From the NCBI RefSeq assembly GCF_040802235.1, contig NC_133158.1:86104501-86168500 (forward strand): a stretch of DNA of 64,000 nt. The letters are read 5' to 3'. This document shows, piece after piece, positions 11,701 to 22,494 of this stretch. A model generated the notes under the pieces. That model searched no databases and was not told the origin of the DNA. It saw only the letters and a program-made list of their open reading frames with translations. Position numbers and translations under genes: made by a program. Each line of letters opens with the position of its first letter. Position 1 is the stretch's first letter. The stretch comes from Manis javanica. Lineage: Eukaryota > Chordata > Mammalia > Pholidota > Manidae.

Positions 11701-13544
11701 GACTCTACTTTAACAGGTTTTCACCATTTTAATTATCTTCAAATATGTTTAAAAACTTGTTTTCTCCGTCAAAAACATTTGAACATTTTTAAGTATATTT
11801 CTTTTTTAAATTATAAAACTTTAATTATCTACAGATAATCATGCTTAAATAATTAGAAAAAAGTGTGAGAGAAATTTCAATGTTTTTCTTCTTTGGTTAC
11901 TTTGGAAATAATCTGGTTTTGTACAGATATAATAATATGTAAATTTATTTTTGAACAGTTCAAGTAAATAGACCCATCTGCTTCTTCCATGTTACAAAGT
12001 ACAAGGTTGCTAGTATTTCCCTCTTCTTATGAGGTTAATTTGCTTCTAAGGAGCTTTTATGTGACTTCATCTTTAAGGTACTCTTCTGACAACAAACCCT
12101 AAATTATTCTTATTCCCTCCCCCCAATGCTTAGTCTCATATAAGACCTAAAGTGCGAAGTCTTTTACATTTTTTAAATGGCTGATCTCAGCCGAGTTCTG
12201 CTCCCAAATAATCAGAAAACACCCTCATCTCAGATGCCAGTTTCATGTAATAAGAGAAGTCAGATCTCCTGTCAACTCATCCTCATGCTAGCCTCCAATT
12301 CTCAAATTCACAGATGCAATGTGGCTGCACGTCAAAATCATTTGAAGAGCATCATGAACATGCCCTTTTCTGGGCCCCTTGAAAGCCTTAGTGAACCAAA
12401 ATCTCCATGAGTGTTCAGAAAACTGTGTGTTTAACATATAAGAGGGCAACAATGTAAGTTGGCTCTGAGCCCTTCCCAGTGGCCATGGCGATGGCCATTT
12501 CCACCCAGGGCCAGCAGCACCGTGGCTCTCATTAGGCAGGTGACTCCTGCTGATTCCCAAACTAGGTGCCAAGGCATCTTGCCTCAAGTTGCCATCCCTC
12601 GAGGGCTGCCTGACCCCGGCAGTTTGGAGCAGCCCACCATGGCAGAGGAAACTGACTCCCTTGCTGCCTGAACACACGCACTTGGGGTCAGGAACACTAG
12701 CCCAGGGACATGTATAAGGGTCTGCACTCTCCAGGAGGCATCCAGTGCAGAAGAAGAAGTTATTAAACAGGAAAAAATAAGCACCAAAACAAGGGAAAGA
12801 GATTGTGGAAGAAGAAGGAAGTTTTATACTTTAGTACTTTCAATGACAATTTCAATTTTTCTCCTGCTTTTTGAACAGTCCTGAGTCTTCCTCTTGAGTG
12901 GACCTCACAATTTTCCTAGCCAGCCCTGCCTGGCATTGAGCTTGTTGTTATTTCTAGTTGGGTCTTTCTTTAGTGCAGCTTCCTGAGATGTGGCTACAGA
13001 TTTTGGGGGGGAGGGAGGAATTTTCACATAGCAATCCTAGCATTAACACTGAAGGAACAGTGTTGTACTGGTAAATTCTCTCAACTCAGCTACCCACGGG
13101 CCAAGGGGTAAACTTCCATTGTTTTTCTTTAGTGACAATTTACATAAATAAATTGCATTTCTCTAAAATAGCTTATTTGAAAAATATATTCTTAGCCAAT
13201 ATATAGCAATAAATTCTTCTAAGTTCCAAAATTTGTAAGTCATCTTTTCTCATTGTGTGTTGTACAAAAAGGTATTGGCTTAAAAGTGTACACATGCAAA
13301 AAGATGCTCTAGTTTTCCTTTATTCAAACAATCAAAATGTTTAACATTATTTGTGATTCCTCAAAAAAGAGACAGTCTCAGTAAATCCTTATTTCTAAGA
13401 TGTACCATTTATACTCAACATATTGACATTTTGAAATCAGTATCTATCTCAAAATTTCATATACATTTACTATAATATTTCCCTTTTGGAAAGCAAAAAG
13501 TCTGTGCTTAAGTCTGTGATGTATTTATGATGTTTTCCATTTAT
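11701..13544. other. Unassigned DNA with one hAT-like remnant
   Basis: Mainly anonymous. The part from about 12460 to 12740 is clearly richer in G+C, with a few CpG, and has overlapping open frames on both strands. I could not tie it to a family. Confidence 0.4.
12318..12428 (+). repeat. hAT-Charlie (MER5-like) fragment
   Basis: 'gtggctgcacgtcaaaatcatttgaagagc' and 'cccttttctgggcccc' follow the order of MER5-type internal sequence (a 'catcagaatcacctgga' block, then a 'ctgggccccac' block). Only part of the element is recognisable, and no ends were found. Confidence 0.4.
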
Positions 13545-13860
13545 TTTTTTAGAGTATAATTTTGAAACAGTAAAATTCACCCTTCTTAGTTAACAATTAT
13601 GTAAGTTTTGACAATATATGTATATATATAGTAGTGAGACCAACATTTTTTTTAATACAATCAAGATTCAGAACAATTTACCCACATCCCTTTCGAGACA
13701 ACCTCTCCCCGGCTCCAGGCTCTGGCAACCATTAAGCTATTCTCCTTCCCTCTTTCCAGACATTATGTGAATGGAATCATGCATTATCTAGCCTTCTAAG
13801 TCTAGTTTCTTTCACTTAATGTGAAGCATTGGAGATTCATCCACGTCGTTGTGTGGGACA
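13545..13860 (-). mobile_element. Old L1 (L1M-type) 3'-end fragment, antisense
   Basis: Reads as the reverse complement of an ancient mammalian L1 3' UTR and ORF2 tail. In order on the plus strand there are 'aacagtaaaattcaccctt', 'tctggcaaccattaagcta', 'tgaatggaatcatgcattat' and 'tttcacttaatgtgaagcat ... gattcatccacg'. No coding capacity remains. Confidence 0.7.
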
Positions 13861-16800
13861 GGAGACACTGAAGTAAACCGTTTTATGCCTGAAATGGGTG
13901 TGCACATCCTTCTGCCAGGCCTTATGTGTGACCTAGTCAGGAACTGAACTAGTTTGGGTTGCACTATTATTACATTTGTCCTCAGTGTACCATGGGTTTC
14001 AGATTGTGTTTGGGATGGGAGCTGTGTTACCAGACGATCCTCGTCAATGTCTGCTTCATGCTCTGCGTCGTGCCCTTGCGTGCCCTCACAGCGCCTCCTT
14101 GCTCTCGCCCCTCTCCCCAGCAAGGCTTGCTGCTGTGATTTATTATTCAGGGCTTATTGGCCTCCCTGTGCCATGCAGGGCAGAGGAAATCCATGTTGAG
14201 CTGACATTGCTCAATCTCAAGCAGGCACTTTGTCTCAGTGATTTTTCCTCTTCTAACCTTTAATAGTCTAGGCTCAGGATGTAATCATAGCCCCCTGCCC
14301 CCTCAAGAAGATGTTTTTTTCTGTTCCATTCCCCAGCTGCAGTGTCTCTAACCAGTGCCATATGGATGGATGACAGTGTTAGCTGCCTTTCCCCATCACT
14401 GTAGGGCTTTTATTCTCCAGGGGTGAAAGAGGGATGGATTCAGGAGGGGCTGGGCGCCTTACAGTAACAGCTTCTATTCCTGTCGCCTGGACCCTGCACC
14501 ATGAGGCATGCTTTCTCAGGACTCTTGTTTTCCCAAGATCTTTTTTAGGAGCAAGTTGTGAGGTACATGGAGAAGAGCCCTTGAGGTAAATTCACTTTGT
14601 GTCCTTAGTTCCTAGCAGTTGAAAATTCTATAGCCCACACTCAGCTTTTAGCAATTTGTTAAAATTTTAGCTTGCTTCTTCTTACCGGCTTGTATAGTGC
14701 TTGGTAGAACCGGCCACAGGTAAGCAAGTAGTTGTGCTCCTTTTCTCCTGGGAGGGACTGCATTTCCATGGATTTGGTTGCCTTCTGTCCTCAGCTCTCT
14801 ATCATTAGGATGAGAGCAATGTTCTTGTTAGCTTTCTAACTCCTCAAAAGCCAGAAGTTTTGATTGAGTTTTACAACTAAGGCATATATAGTTTTTAAAT
14901 ATTTATACCATTGAAATAATTTTGAGAGGCTTGTGTTACTTTGAGGAATAATCTATGTCCCAGTCTGGGCAAATTACCTTTGAAACCGAAATCAGTCAAA
15001 GGGAGAAATAAAGTGGGAGAAACATGTTTATTGCTTACAAGCAGTCTTCCACTTCTGCTCACCCATGTCTTTCATGACCCGACTGCAAAAAGGGACCCCA
15101 CCCAATCTCTCTGGTCCATATATGCCCTCACTCACCCTTTTAATTACCTATTGATATGGAGATGGATTACTTCTCTCCACCCCTTGTAAACAACTGTTGA
15201 TAAGGATGCTGTAAGTCCAGGAGACAGATTCTGGAAATATTGCAATTTTACCCACACCAGTCAGCTAAAGAATATATTTTAGAATTTGTTTTACTATAGT
15301 ATCGTTCTATTAAAGAAAAATATTTTTGAGCATCTCCAAGTGGAGGGAGAGGACAAATTTGTAGGAGAGAGTTATCTGGAAAAATGTGTTTTTATTTGGT
15401 AAAGAGATAGCCTCCTGCTTGGGATAAGCTACAACTAGGCCAACTGTACCAAACTGTGCAGGAGGGCACGTTTCAACATGAGAAATGGTAGGTGGCTGTA
15501 CATAAGTCTGGCTCAGCAAAAATTTCCCTTTGTTGTACTAAGGTGAACTTTTGGTTTGGGATTCCTCAGTCCTGATAAGATTCCTCACAATAAGCACAGC
15601 ACTGAACCTCAGAATACCTGGTGCATCTCAGGATGAGTGATGCTTCTCACTGTGTTCTTGACTTTGTGCTTGTCCTCTGCACAGCTTGTTGTGGGCTTGA
15701 TGGTAAACTAAGGTGATTGCTAGCTTCACTAACTCAAGTCATCACATAGGCTACTTCTCAACATTGAATCAACCCAGCTCACATACATTTTTGTCACTGA
15801 ATTTTAGTAGACTTTAGGTACATTTCCAGTAAAAAAAAATAGGAACAGAATGCTGGAAGTTGCTTAATAAAATATTTTTAAATTCTAAATATATTTCCTC
15901 TAATTTCCTTGCAGTGCTTAAATATTTGACTATAATAATAGTAACCTATTAACTATGGTTAAGATGTAATTAAAATACTTTATTTAATACAACAAATATA
16001 AACAAATATAAATGTATAAAAAAGAATAAAATAAAGAGACACATATATTGACATATGCTCTGTGTAATTCCTATATCTTTTGTTTCCTAAATAAACAAAG
16101 CCACATTTGCACTGAAAACACTCTCAATGTTATGCTAAATCTGCTTCTTTCCATTTGCCTTAATTTTTATGTTGGGTTTGCAGAAATACCAGTGGTCTAA
16201 TCTTTAGTAATGCACAGAGATGCATGAGTAATGTATTATGTCAAATTAACACAAAAAGTCTAACACTATTTATTCCTCCCCACAGTTCATTTTAATTAAA
16301 AATGTATTCCTAAATACTTCCTTGATTAGGAACTAATGCTCTATTAATTTGAAACACATCTACTGAGAACAGAGCAAATTCAGAGAGAGGAATTGACATT
16401 ACATGAAACATAACTTATCACCCTGAAGAATACATTATGCCACTGTTCCCAATGCATGCCGGTTTTCCATTATGCATTAAAATGCACAATGCCAGTATAA
16501 TGACAGATTTGGGGAGAAGGCTGCAGCAAAGGAAGCTCATGAGGGATACTGTTCAGGTATGTATGCTAATAGTAGAAAAACATTTACAGTTTGCAATACC
16601 AAGAGAAAAATAAGCATGATGGATGAATAGATATTCCACAGGAATGTTTTCTAAAATGTAGGCATTGATTTCTTAGCGACTGAAAGCTTACTTCAATCTA
16701 TCAGTGACTCTCTTAAGATTCATGAACACCAATTGTATATTAAATATTTAAAACTTAGGGAAAAAAGCAATAGAAAACACAATTGTATCCATCAGCATAT

Positions 16801-17947
16801 TTATAATTAGACCAAAGAGGCAAATAGCAACATTCAACAACCTCAAAATATTTAGAAGTAAGCATTTTCAAAACAGGAAGTAAATATTATTATTTATTAA
16901 GAGTTCAGAAGAAGGGGGTAGATTTTTAAGCTAGGATATGAAATGTAATGAGTGCTTTCTATTAAGTGAGAAGAGGAACATTATGCTAGTCCATTAATAG
17001 CATAATGTCCAAAAATCAGATTAAGAATTCAACAGATTTTTGAGTAAGCAAAGGAGTGAAAATATATGTCATGGAAAATATGCTCCATAAAGTGGGAAAA
17101 AGTGAGTAGTAATACTGGAAATAGTCCAGATTTGTGGGAATGAGGAACTGAGGAATCAGTGATAACCGGGGATATTTAGACTTTAGTATCAGACTGAATA
17201 TTATAGCAACCATACTAAAACTGATGTACTACTACCATATTAAGGAATTTATATAAAAGTATAGCTTATATGAATGCAACCAATGAATAATTTTAGAAAA
17301 GCTAGCCAAGGAATCTTTGAGGAACAGCCTGAAATATCCAAGTATGAAGAAGTAGCTTTGCTTAGAAGAGTATTTTGCTCATGCTACTTATCAGGGAAAA
17401 ACATAAGAAAAAAAGGTATAGCAAGGCAGTCTTAGCTATAGCCCACCCCTTGCAAAAATATGTCACTACACTCAGGGTTAAACTTAGATTCATTGAAAAC
17501 ATCTACTGAACAAGAGAAAAAAGATAATTGACAGAATACAAAGAGTAACTGTTTTCTGACCTTGAATTGAAGATTCAAGCATTTACATTTACTGTGCAAG
17601 TAACCTCAGCCTTAACTGCACTTTTTTCTATTTCTTTTTTTGTTTTGATTTTGACTATTAATTGAAGCATATGAGCATATTTTATAATGATCAAAATAAT
17701 TTGTATTATTTTAATAAAAACTTAAAATTCTAATTCCCTCTTTCTTCATACATATACACAAAATGCATAAGGTCGATTCTAGTACCTCTAATTCAGAATT
17801 CAGAAAAATGAAGTCTGAAAGGTTTAAAACATCTGCAAAGAAAAACAACCAGAGAGTAGAAATCAGGTATTAATCTCATGTCTTTCTAATTCCAAAAAGG
17901 GTTTGGAATAATCATAGAATTTAACTTTTGTTTCAAGTTAAATTATT
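13861..17947. other. Unassigned DNA
   Basis: No gene recognised. 13980-14120 is unusually CpG-containing for this window, with short open frames on both strands. 16290-16560 has a dense AT-rich stretch with homeodomain-type TAAT motifs and an 'atgcattaaaatgcac' block. 16870-17210 is weakly L2-like. None is firm. Confidence 0.4.
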
Positions 17948-18042
17948 AAAAGAAAATAGTGGGGAAGGGAAAAAAATGAAGAAAGGAAGGAAACAAGGAA
18001 AGGAGGGAGGAAGGAAGGAAGGAAGAAAGGGAAGAAAGGAAA
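17948..18042. repeat. Polypurine (AAGG/GGAA) tract
   Basis: About 95 bp of almost pure A and G with GGAA and AAGG units. It is the strand complement in style of the TTCC arrays at 10987 and 63453. Confidence 0.9.
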
Positions 18043-18179
18043 TTTGTTATATTCCTTAATTGTTGGTTGGTGCCTATTTTAATTGATATATTTGGTGAAA
18101 AATTTTGTCAATAAGTTATACTACAGAATACACCCAAGCTGTCTCATTTCTACACTATCTTCACTATTGCAGCTATATA

Positions 18180-19446
18180 GTACTTCTTGAAAACACAGAA
18201 TTGAATAATCCTCTATTTAAAAAATTTTTTTGACTATTCTCATTCCTGTGTTTTATCAGAAAATTTTAGAATCAGGATGTCAAGTCTACAAAATATATTA
18301 GATTTTTTGTTGTTTTGTTTTGGAAGATGCCTTTTACCAGAAGAAACTTTCATTATTCCTAGTTTGTTAAGAATGTTTATAATGAAATGGATATTGAATT
18401 TTGTGAATATTATTCTTTCATCTGCTGAGATGACCCTCTATTTTTTTTTCTTTTAGTTTGTGAAATGGTGAATTTTGTCACTTGAATATGCTACTGTTTG
18501 GTTTGTGAATGTGGAGTCAAACTTGCATTCCTGAAATCATCACCAGTCAGTGCTGTTGTATTATTCTTTTCGTATATTGCTGTTTTTGCTAATATTTGTT
18601 GAGATAATTTGCATCTATGTTCACAAAGAATATTATTTTATAGATTTATTTTCTTGCTATGCTTTTGTCTGATTTTGGTATCAAAGTACTACTGGCCACA
18701 TAAAATAAATAACAAGGTGCTTCAATTTATGATGCTTTCTGGAAGACTTTGTATAGAATTAATATAATCTGTTCCTTAAATATTTGCAAGAATATCACTG
18801 AAACTATCTGGACCTGATTTTTTATTGGTTTTGATTTGGGGTTTTTGGTTTTTTGTGTGGCTAAACTTTTAAACAACAAATTCACTTATTTAATAGATTT
18901 AAATTATCTCTTTATTCTAGAAGAGTTTTGATAATTTAGTTCTTTCAAGGAATTTGTCTGTTATATATAAGATTTCAAATTTATTGATGTGGGCTTGTTT
19001 GTAATATTGCCAAATTAATCCCTTAGTATCTTAAGGGTTGGTAGTGATGTGCACCATTTCATTCTATATATTGGAAATGAATATCTTCTATCTTCTTTGT
19101 AAGCCTGGCTGGAGGTTATATATTTATTTGATATTTTTTAAGAGTCACCTTTGACTTTTTTGTTTTACCCTTTTTTTTTCTGTATTCATTTTCATTGATC
19201 TCTATCCTTGGTTCTTACATTATTATGATTTTATTTATGCTTCATTTGGATTTAACTTCCTTTTCTATTACTACTTCTTAGGATTATAGATTAGATCATT
19301 GATTTGAGATCTTTCTTCTTTTCTCATGTAAGCATTTAATGCTCTAAGTTTCCTCTAAACATTGCTTTACCTCCTTCATGCCATCAATTTTGATATGTTG
19401 TATTTTCATTTACTTCAAAATATTTTCTAATTTCTAGTGTGACATC
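18180..19446 (-). mobile_element. Old L1 ORF2 region, antisense (left part, split by ERV)
   Basis: The plus strand carries antisense landmarks of L1 ORF2, such as 'gatttgagatctttcttcttttctcatgtaagcattta' near 19300 and 'ttgatatgttgtattttcatttacttcaaaatattttctaatttc' just before the ERV. The frame is destroyed by indels. Sequence similarity resumes directly after the ERV at 22495, so this was one L1 insertion later split by the retrovirus. Confidence 0.65.
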
Positions 19447-19674
19447 TGAAGGCAAATTCTGGCATGCTTAGACCCCACACCCCTTAAGATCCAATCACCA
19501 ATGCAGAACACACCTTACCCCTACTCCTTAAAAATGTGCTTCCTCACCCACGAGCTGCTGCTCCCTCTCTCTGGGGGAAGCCATTTTCTCTTTCAGATAA
19601 TAAAATCTCTTGCATGGGCCCGTGTCTCCTGAGTCGTTCTGGGGTAAGGAGGGTCATGGCAAGATACCCTTTCA
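19447..19674 (+). repeat. 5' LTR of the ERV
   Basis: This 228-bp LTR begins 'tgaaggcaaattctggcatgc' and ends 'gataccctttca'. It contains a TATA-like 'ccttaaaaatg' near 19528 and a polyadenylation signal 'aataaaa' near 19599, about 75 bp before its end. It is one copy of the direct repeat completed at 22229-22494. Confidence 0.9.
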
Positions 19675-19675
19675 T

Positions 19676-19693
19676 TGGTGCCGTGACTCAGAT
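19676..19693 (+). promoter_or_regulatory. Primer-binding site, tRNA-His type
   Basis: One base after the 5' LTR comes 'tggtgccgtgactcagat'. It equals the complement of the tRNA-His 3' end except for one base (CTCAGAT instead of CTCGGAT). This is the primer used by the HERV-H group of class I retroviruses. The primer rule is established knowledge; the match is read from the sequence. Confidence 0.85.
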
Positions 19694-20872
19694 GAGGTTC
19701 TCCCATTGACTTTGCTCTTCCTCCAGGAATCTGAATTGCTCTGGGAACCCTCACTGCCTGATCCTCCTCCACGGGCTCACTGTCCATTTCCCCAGTCTCT
19801 CTCATCTTCTTGCCCAACACCAGCCTTCAGTTTGGTAAGTCTCTCCTTCATGGTAGCCTTGAATGTCCCTTTGGAACCTGGGAAGTGACCGCTGAGTGTC
19901 CGGCACCCCCAAGGGCTCCTCTGGGACAGGGGTACCCCCAACCATGACTTTCAGAGTCATGGTTGATCCCCATAGTTGACCCTTCTCTGCCTTCCCATGG
20001 TAAGAATCCTCATGCACTGCAGCCCAGTCTCCCTTTATCTACTCATAAACTCCTGGTACCAGGTACTGAGCCTCCTCAGAGTTTTCACCTCGACGGCTCA
20101 ATTAGAGGTGGTGACAATGCCCTAACTGTGTCTGGTCTTCTCTGCGACCTTCTCAATTGCTCTGGGACACCTCAGTGACTTGTGAATGGTCTCATTCTCA
20201 CCATGGGATCTGGCCCCTCCATTCCCGCAGATTCACCCCTAGGGTGCTTAAACCCCTCCGCCTCACTCCAGACCTCAAAACCCTGCTGATGAACCTCTAC
20301 TGTAATGAGATCTTCCAACAATATTCCTTGGACAATCAGTCTAAATGACCTTCCAATGGCTCTTTAGATCCTAAAATTCTCCACGACTTATACAACTTCT
20401 GTGAGCACTCAGGCAAATGGAAAGAGATCCCATATATCCAGGCTTTCTCCTACCTCTGAACCAAGCCCACTCTCTGCCTAAACTTAAACGTCTGGAGAAG
20501 GGACCCTTAACTCCTCAGGTAGAAGTCCTGGCAGTGGCCTTCAAAGTATATAATGGGAGAGATGAAAAGGCCTGTAAACAAAAATATCAAATGCTGGTTA
20601 AGACCTTTCAACCTATCCCAACCACTAGTGCTCGAGTATCCTCACTTCCTAAGAAGCAGCCAGGAGGACCTCCTGGTCCATGCTTCAAATGTGGTCAAAT
20701 GGGTCATTGGGCTAGAGCCTGCCCAAATCCCCAGAAGTCCCCCAGTCCATGCCCTAAGTGCCATCAGAAGGGACACTGGGCTGTTGACTGTCCTTGCACA
20801 CCAAGAGGTGCCAGGCCATCCAGCTCTAACACTCCACACATAGACCTTCTGGGTCTGGCAACTGACGATTGA
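19694..20872 (+). pseudogene. ERV leader and gag remnant with two CCHC zinc knuckles
   Basis: The 5' part (leader, matrix and capsid region) is broken into short frames. The last 151 codons (20417-20872) are open and end with two nucleocapsid knuckles of the form C-X2-C-X4-H-X4-C, at residues 89-102 and 112-125 of that frame. In an intact retrovirus this region binds and packages genomic RNA. Two knuckles, the surrounding proline-rich linker and the protease coding just downstream fit a class I ERV gag. The frame closes at a TGA at 20870, close to where gag would end. The protein is not complete because matrix and most of capsid cannot be read in one frame. Confidence 0.8.
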
Positions 20873-21430
20873 GGGGGCCCGGGACTCCTACACCCGACCA
20901 CTACCATCACTGTACAGGAGCCCAGGGTAACCATTGTGGTAGTGGGTAGGCCCATCTCTTTCCTTTTGGACACTGGGGCCACCTACTCAGTCCTGAAGGA
21001 GTTTTAGGGACCTACCTCCCTCTCACAGTCCTCTAGTTGGGGTAGAGGGCACACCTCATCAACCTTTACAAACTCCCATTCTTCACTGCCTCTTTAAGGG
21101 CATTACTTTCTCACATTCCTTTTCAGTGATTCCCCATTGTACAGTTCCCTTTACGGGAAGAGACCTTTTATCCAAGCTAGGAGCTCTTATCTCCTTTACC
21201 TTTGGCCCACTCCTCAACCCAGACCCACCTTCGATCCCTTTTCTACTTGCTCTCCAAACCATTCCAGACCCACCTCCCTCCCCTTTACCCTTACCCCCTT
21301 GCCAAGTAAACCCCACAGTCTGGGACAACTCTAACTCCTCTATCACCACCTACCCATCCATAACCATCAAATTCAAAGACCCTACCTCCTTCCCCTCACA
21401 ATCTCAATACCCCTTCTACGAAAGGGCCTT
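20873..21430 (+). pseudogene. ERV protease (pro) remnant
   Basis: Around 20945-21010 one frame reads a typical retroviral aspartic protease start: a beta strand 'ISFLL' followed by the catalytic D-T-G triad at 20969-20977 and 'ATYSVL'. A stop codon follows at about 21005, so the protease is cut off early. The rest up to the RT remnant is open only in short pieces rich in proline and serine. Confidence 0.75.
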
Positions 21431-21670
21431 TTGAGACCAGCCAATTCCCCTTACAACACCCTGAAACTGGCTATCAAAAAACCTAATGGCTTTTATAGGC
21501 TAGTTCAAGATTTAAGAATTATCAGTGCAGCTGTTATTCCAATATATCCAGTAGTCCCTAACCCCTATACTTTATTATCCACTATCCCCACCTCTTCTAC
21601 TTACTTCTCCATCCTTGACCTCAAAAATGCATTCTTCATGATTCTCCTCCATCCCAATGGGACCACCTTC
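21431..21670 (+). pseudogene. ERV reverse transcriptase N-terminal remnant
   Basis: The first 80 or so codons of the open frame starting at 21431 match the start of a gammaretroviral RT: 'KKPNGFYRLVQDLR' (fingers domain) and block A 'FSILDLKNAFF' with the first catalytic Asp at residue 63. The catalytic Y-X-D-D block, RNase H and integrase are absent. The frame continues into unrelated env-like sequence, showing an internal deletion with its junction near 21665. Confidence 0.8.
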
Positions 21671-22205
21671 AACTCCACAGACTACAAATCCTCCAGTAAT
21701 CTACTCTACAACCCAAACAGGACCTTCTTACAGTTGCATAAGGTGGCATATGTGCCCTACTCCAAGAACAATGCTGCTTCTACACCAACAAATCCAGTCT
21801 CATTTGGGATGGCACAAAACACCTCTGTGAACAAGCCTCCAAACTCCTAGAAAACTCCCCTGACAATCTGTTCCCTTACCCTTTCAATTGGCCCTTGCCC
21901 CTCCTAGCCCCTGTTACCTTTCTTCTTCTTTTCCTTCCCTGCTTCATTAACCTATTCCAAAAATTCATTTAAAATCAGATTTTGAAAATTTCTAACCATA
22001 CTGTCAACCAGTTACTCCTCCAGAGCTATCAAGGCCTTCTCACAAAGAATAACGAAACTAGCTAGATGACATCACGAATCATCTCAGGATGCCTACCCTT
22101 CCCCAACTCTACAGCAATGGCCTTGCTAACCCCAGACTCTATGCCCCCTTCCAGAAGGAAGTAGCTAGAGAATGAGATCCTACACCCAGTTCCCCAGAGG
22201 CCCAA
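21671..22205 (+). pseudogene. ERV env transmembrane-subunit remnant
   Basis: Shortly after the deletion junction, one frame has a 'QCCFYTNKS' string, which resembles the end of the CX6CC motif of class I env TM proteins. Near 21880-21960 another stretch encodes a hydrophobic segment ('PLPLLAPVTFLLLFLPCF') that would be the membrane anchor, then a short tail and a stop. Surface subunit, fusion peptide and the immunosuppressive-domain region are missing. No functional protein is possible. Confidence 0.6.
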
Positions 22206-22228
22206 TTAAGAAAAGAAAAAGATGAGAA
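22206..22228 (+). promoter_or_regulatory. ERV polypurine tract
   Basis: A purine-rich run ('aagaaaagaaaaagatgaga') sits directly upstream of the 3' LTR, where plus-strand DNA synthesis starts in retroviruses. Confidence 0.75.
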
Positions 22229-22494
22229 TGAAGGAAAATTCTGGCATGCTATGACTCCCACTCCTTAAGATCCAATCACCACCGGCCAGATGGTCGCCCA
22301 CCCCTTAAGATCCAATCACCAACACAGAACACACCCTACCCCTACTCCTTAAAAATGCAGTTCCTCACCCAAGAGCTGCTGCTCCGTCTCTCTGGGGCAG
22401 CCATTTTCTCTTTCAGATAATAAAATCTCTTGTGTGGGCCCGTGTCTCCTGAGTCATTCTGGGGTAAGGAGGATCACGGCGAGATACCTTTTCA
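22229..22494 (+). repeat. 3' LTR of the ERV, with internal 40-bp duplication
   Basis: Matches the 5' LTR from TGAAGG to CTTTTCA but is 266 bp long. The extra length comes from a duplication: 'ccttaagatccaatcacc' occurs at 22263-22280 and again at 22303-22320, where the 5' LTR has one copy. The polyadenylation signal and TATA-like box are kept. Confidence 0.9.

Larger units (their letters stand above)
19447..22494 (+). mobile_element. Endogenous retrovirus (ERV1 / gammaretrovirus-like), internally deleted provirus
   Basis: A 3.05-kb provirus: 5' LTR, PBS, gag remnant, protease, start of RT, env tail, polypurine tract and 3' LTR. Both LTRs run from TG to CA. The flanking pentamers are 'acatc' on the left and 'atatc' on the right, a target duplication with one mismatch. 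The primer site matches the 3' end of tRNA-His, the primer type of HERV-H-like class I elements. Stops, frameshifts and the loss of most of pol and env make it non-coding for a virus. It lies inside an older antisense L1, so it is the younger of the two. The two LTRs differ at very roughly 20 positions by eye, so it is not recent. Confidence 0.9.

Noticed and set aside
12288-12787. Overlapping open frames on both strands
   Set aside because: Part is a hAT-like fossil. The remainder is G+C-rich, which lengthens open frames by chance. No splice context.
19593-20178. Several open frames on both strands in the ERV leader
   Set aside because: Shadows of the LTR and gag leader; no independent gene.
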